Positions 63,637 through 64,000 of a DNA stretch of 64,000 nt are shown here, piece after piece. Where the stretch lies: assembly GCF_014197055.1 (NCBI RefSeq), contig NZ_JACIEW010000005.1, positions 186,001-250,000 of the forward strand, in the 5' to 3' direction. This DNA comes from Devosia subaequoris. Its GTDB lineage: Bacteria > Pseudomonadota > Alphaproteobacteria > Rhizobiales > Devosiaceae. The notes under the pieces are model-generated. The model did not search any database, was not told the origin of the DNA, and saw only the letters and a program-made list of their open reading frames with translations. A program made the translations under genes and the position numbers. Positions within the stretch are counted from its first letter, which is position 1. Each line of letters starts with the position of its first letter.

Positions 63637-64000
63637 GCCGCATTCCAGGGATCGTTCATCTTGCGGGTCCGGGAGGAGACCCGGGCGCCACAATTATGGT
63701 TTCTTCGGGTGCTCGATTCGGGCCGACTGACGAATCGGATGGTAACCGATCATTAACGCAAAAGCGCTACTGGCTGAGATGATCGGTGGATTGTGTCCTG
63801 TGGCGCAAATGTGGCCGAACTCCCTCCAAATGCCCTGAATGCCTGAGTCCTGAGAGTCTCTTGGAACTCTTTCTTAATGTAGTACCTTAAGAAATTTTCA
63901 GGTCATTTATCTAGATTTTTCAATAAGTTAAGATTAATTCATCCTAACGACGTTTGCGTATTGCGGATCAGAATTAAACTTTGTTAACTAGTTGGGCTTA
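63637..64000. other. AT-rich upstream region of fliI; no gene seen
   Basis: The last 360 bases become AT-rich (many TTAA words near 63880-64000) and hold no recognisable gene. CTTAA-N9-TTAAG (63873-63891) is an inverted repeat. A TTAA-N6-TTAAC near 63974-63988 falls one base short of a CtrA box. It probably carries the promoters of fliI and of a divergent gene beyond the window. Confidence 0.6.

Noticed and set aside
63863..63885. GGAAC near the window end as an EcfG promoter
   Set aside because: No GTT-like -10 element at 16-17 bases.
63974..63988. TTAA-N6-TTAAC near the window end as a CtrA box
   Set aside because: The spacer is six, not seven bases.

Overview
The window is a continuous high-GC alphaproteobacterial chromosome segment. 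It most likely belongs to the Hyphomicrobiales, and Devosiaceae-like is my best guess from gene content and order; I could not run a phylogeny. Supporting signs are TrcR (DUF1013), DUF1192 and DUF1465 proteins, aa3-type oxidase subunit IV next to a three-gene proton-translocating transhydrogenase, RpoH, ftsH-glmM synteny, CtrA-type boxes (TTAA-N7-TTAA) and EcfG-type promoters (GGAAC-N16/17-NNTT). I saw no tRNA, rRNA, CRISPR array or complete insertion sequence.

Layout. 1-14.7 kb is housekeeping and membrane functions, mostly on the minus strand: alpha/beta hydrolases, a FrnE/DsbA thioredoxin-fold protein, slyX, a LysE exporter, pntB-pntAB-pntAA with a small coxIV gene, pepF, a TauE exporter, a CPA2 antiporter, trcR and a quinone oxidoreductase. 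14.7-17.1 kb carries small alphaproteobacterial genes, two CtrA-type boxes, a candidate small RNA, a frameshifted yciI and rpmE. 17.3-23.4 kb has an ABC exporter, thiamine pyrophosphokinase and a TPP riboswitch driving thiBPQ. 23.4-30.9 kb has a large anchored protein of unknown role, purA, an EamA transporter, serA and serC. A trace of an IS3-type transposase lies near 31.25 kb.

31.3-44.9 kb is the most interesting block: two complete branched-chain-amino-acid-type ABC importers, transcribed away from each other, flank two overlapping PAS regulators (a LuxR-type and a sigma-54 enhancer-binding protein). One operon starts with bdhA (3-hydroxybutyrate dehydrogenase) and has a near-consensus sigma-54 promoter with palindromic upstream sites. 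The other ends in an alpha/beta hydrolase and has a weaker sigma-54-like promoter. I infer an inducible uptake and breakdown system for 3-hydroxybutyrate or a related ester or oligomer.

45.1-48.9 kb is a stress-type cluster (secreted protein, helical protein, holin-like protein, DUF3618 protein with LEA-like repeats, YihY/BrkB) with EcfG-type promoters. 49.3-54.4 kb has an MFS transporter, a sorbosone-dehydrogenase-like protein, a DenD-type dehydrogenase and a CtrA-box-associated outer-membrane protein. 54.5-59.7 kb has glmM, ftsH, an SRPBCC protein and rpoH. 59.9-61.8 kb has an acetyltransferase, a candidate structured RNA and a tandem PRC-barrel protein behind an EcfG-type promoter. fliJ and fliI at 61.8-63.6 kb mark the edge of a flagellar region.
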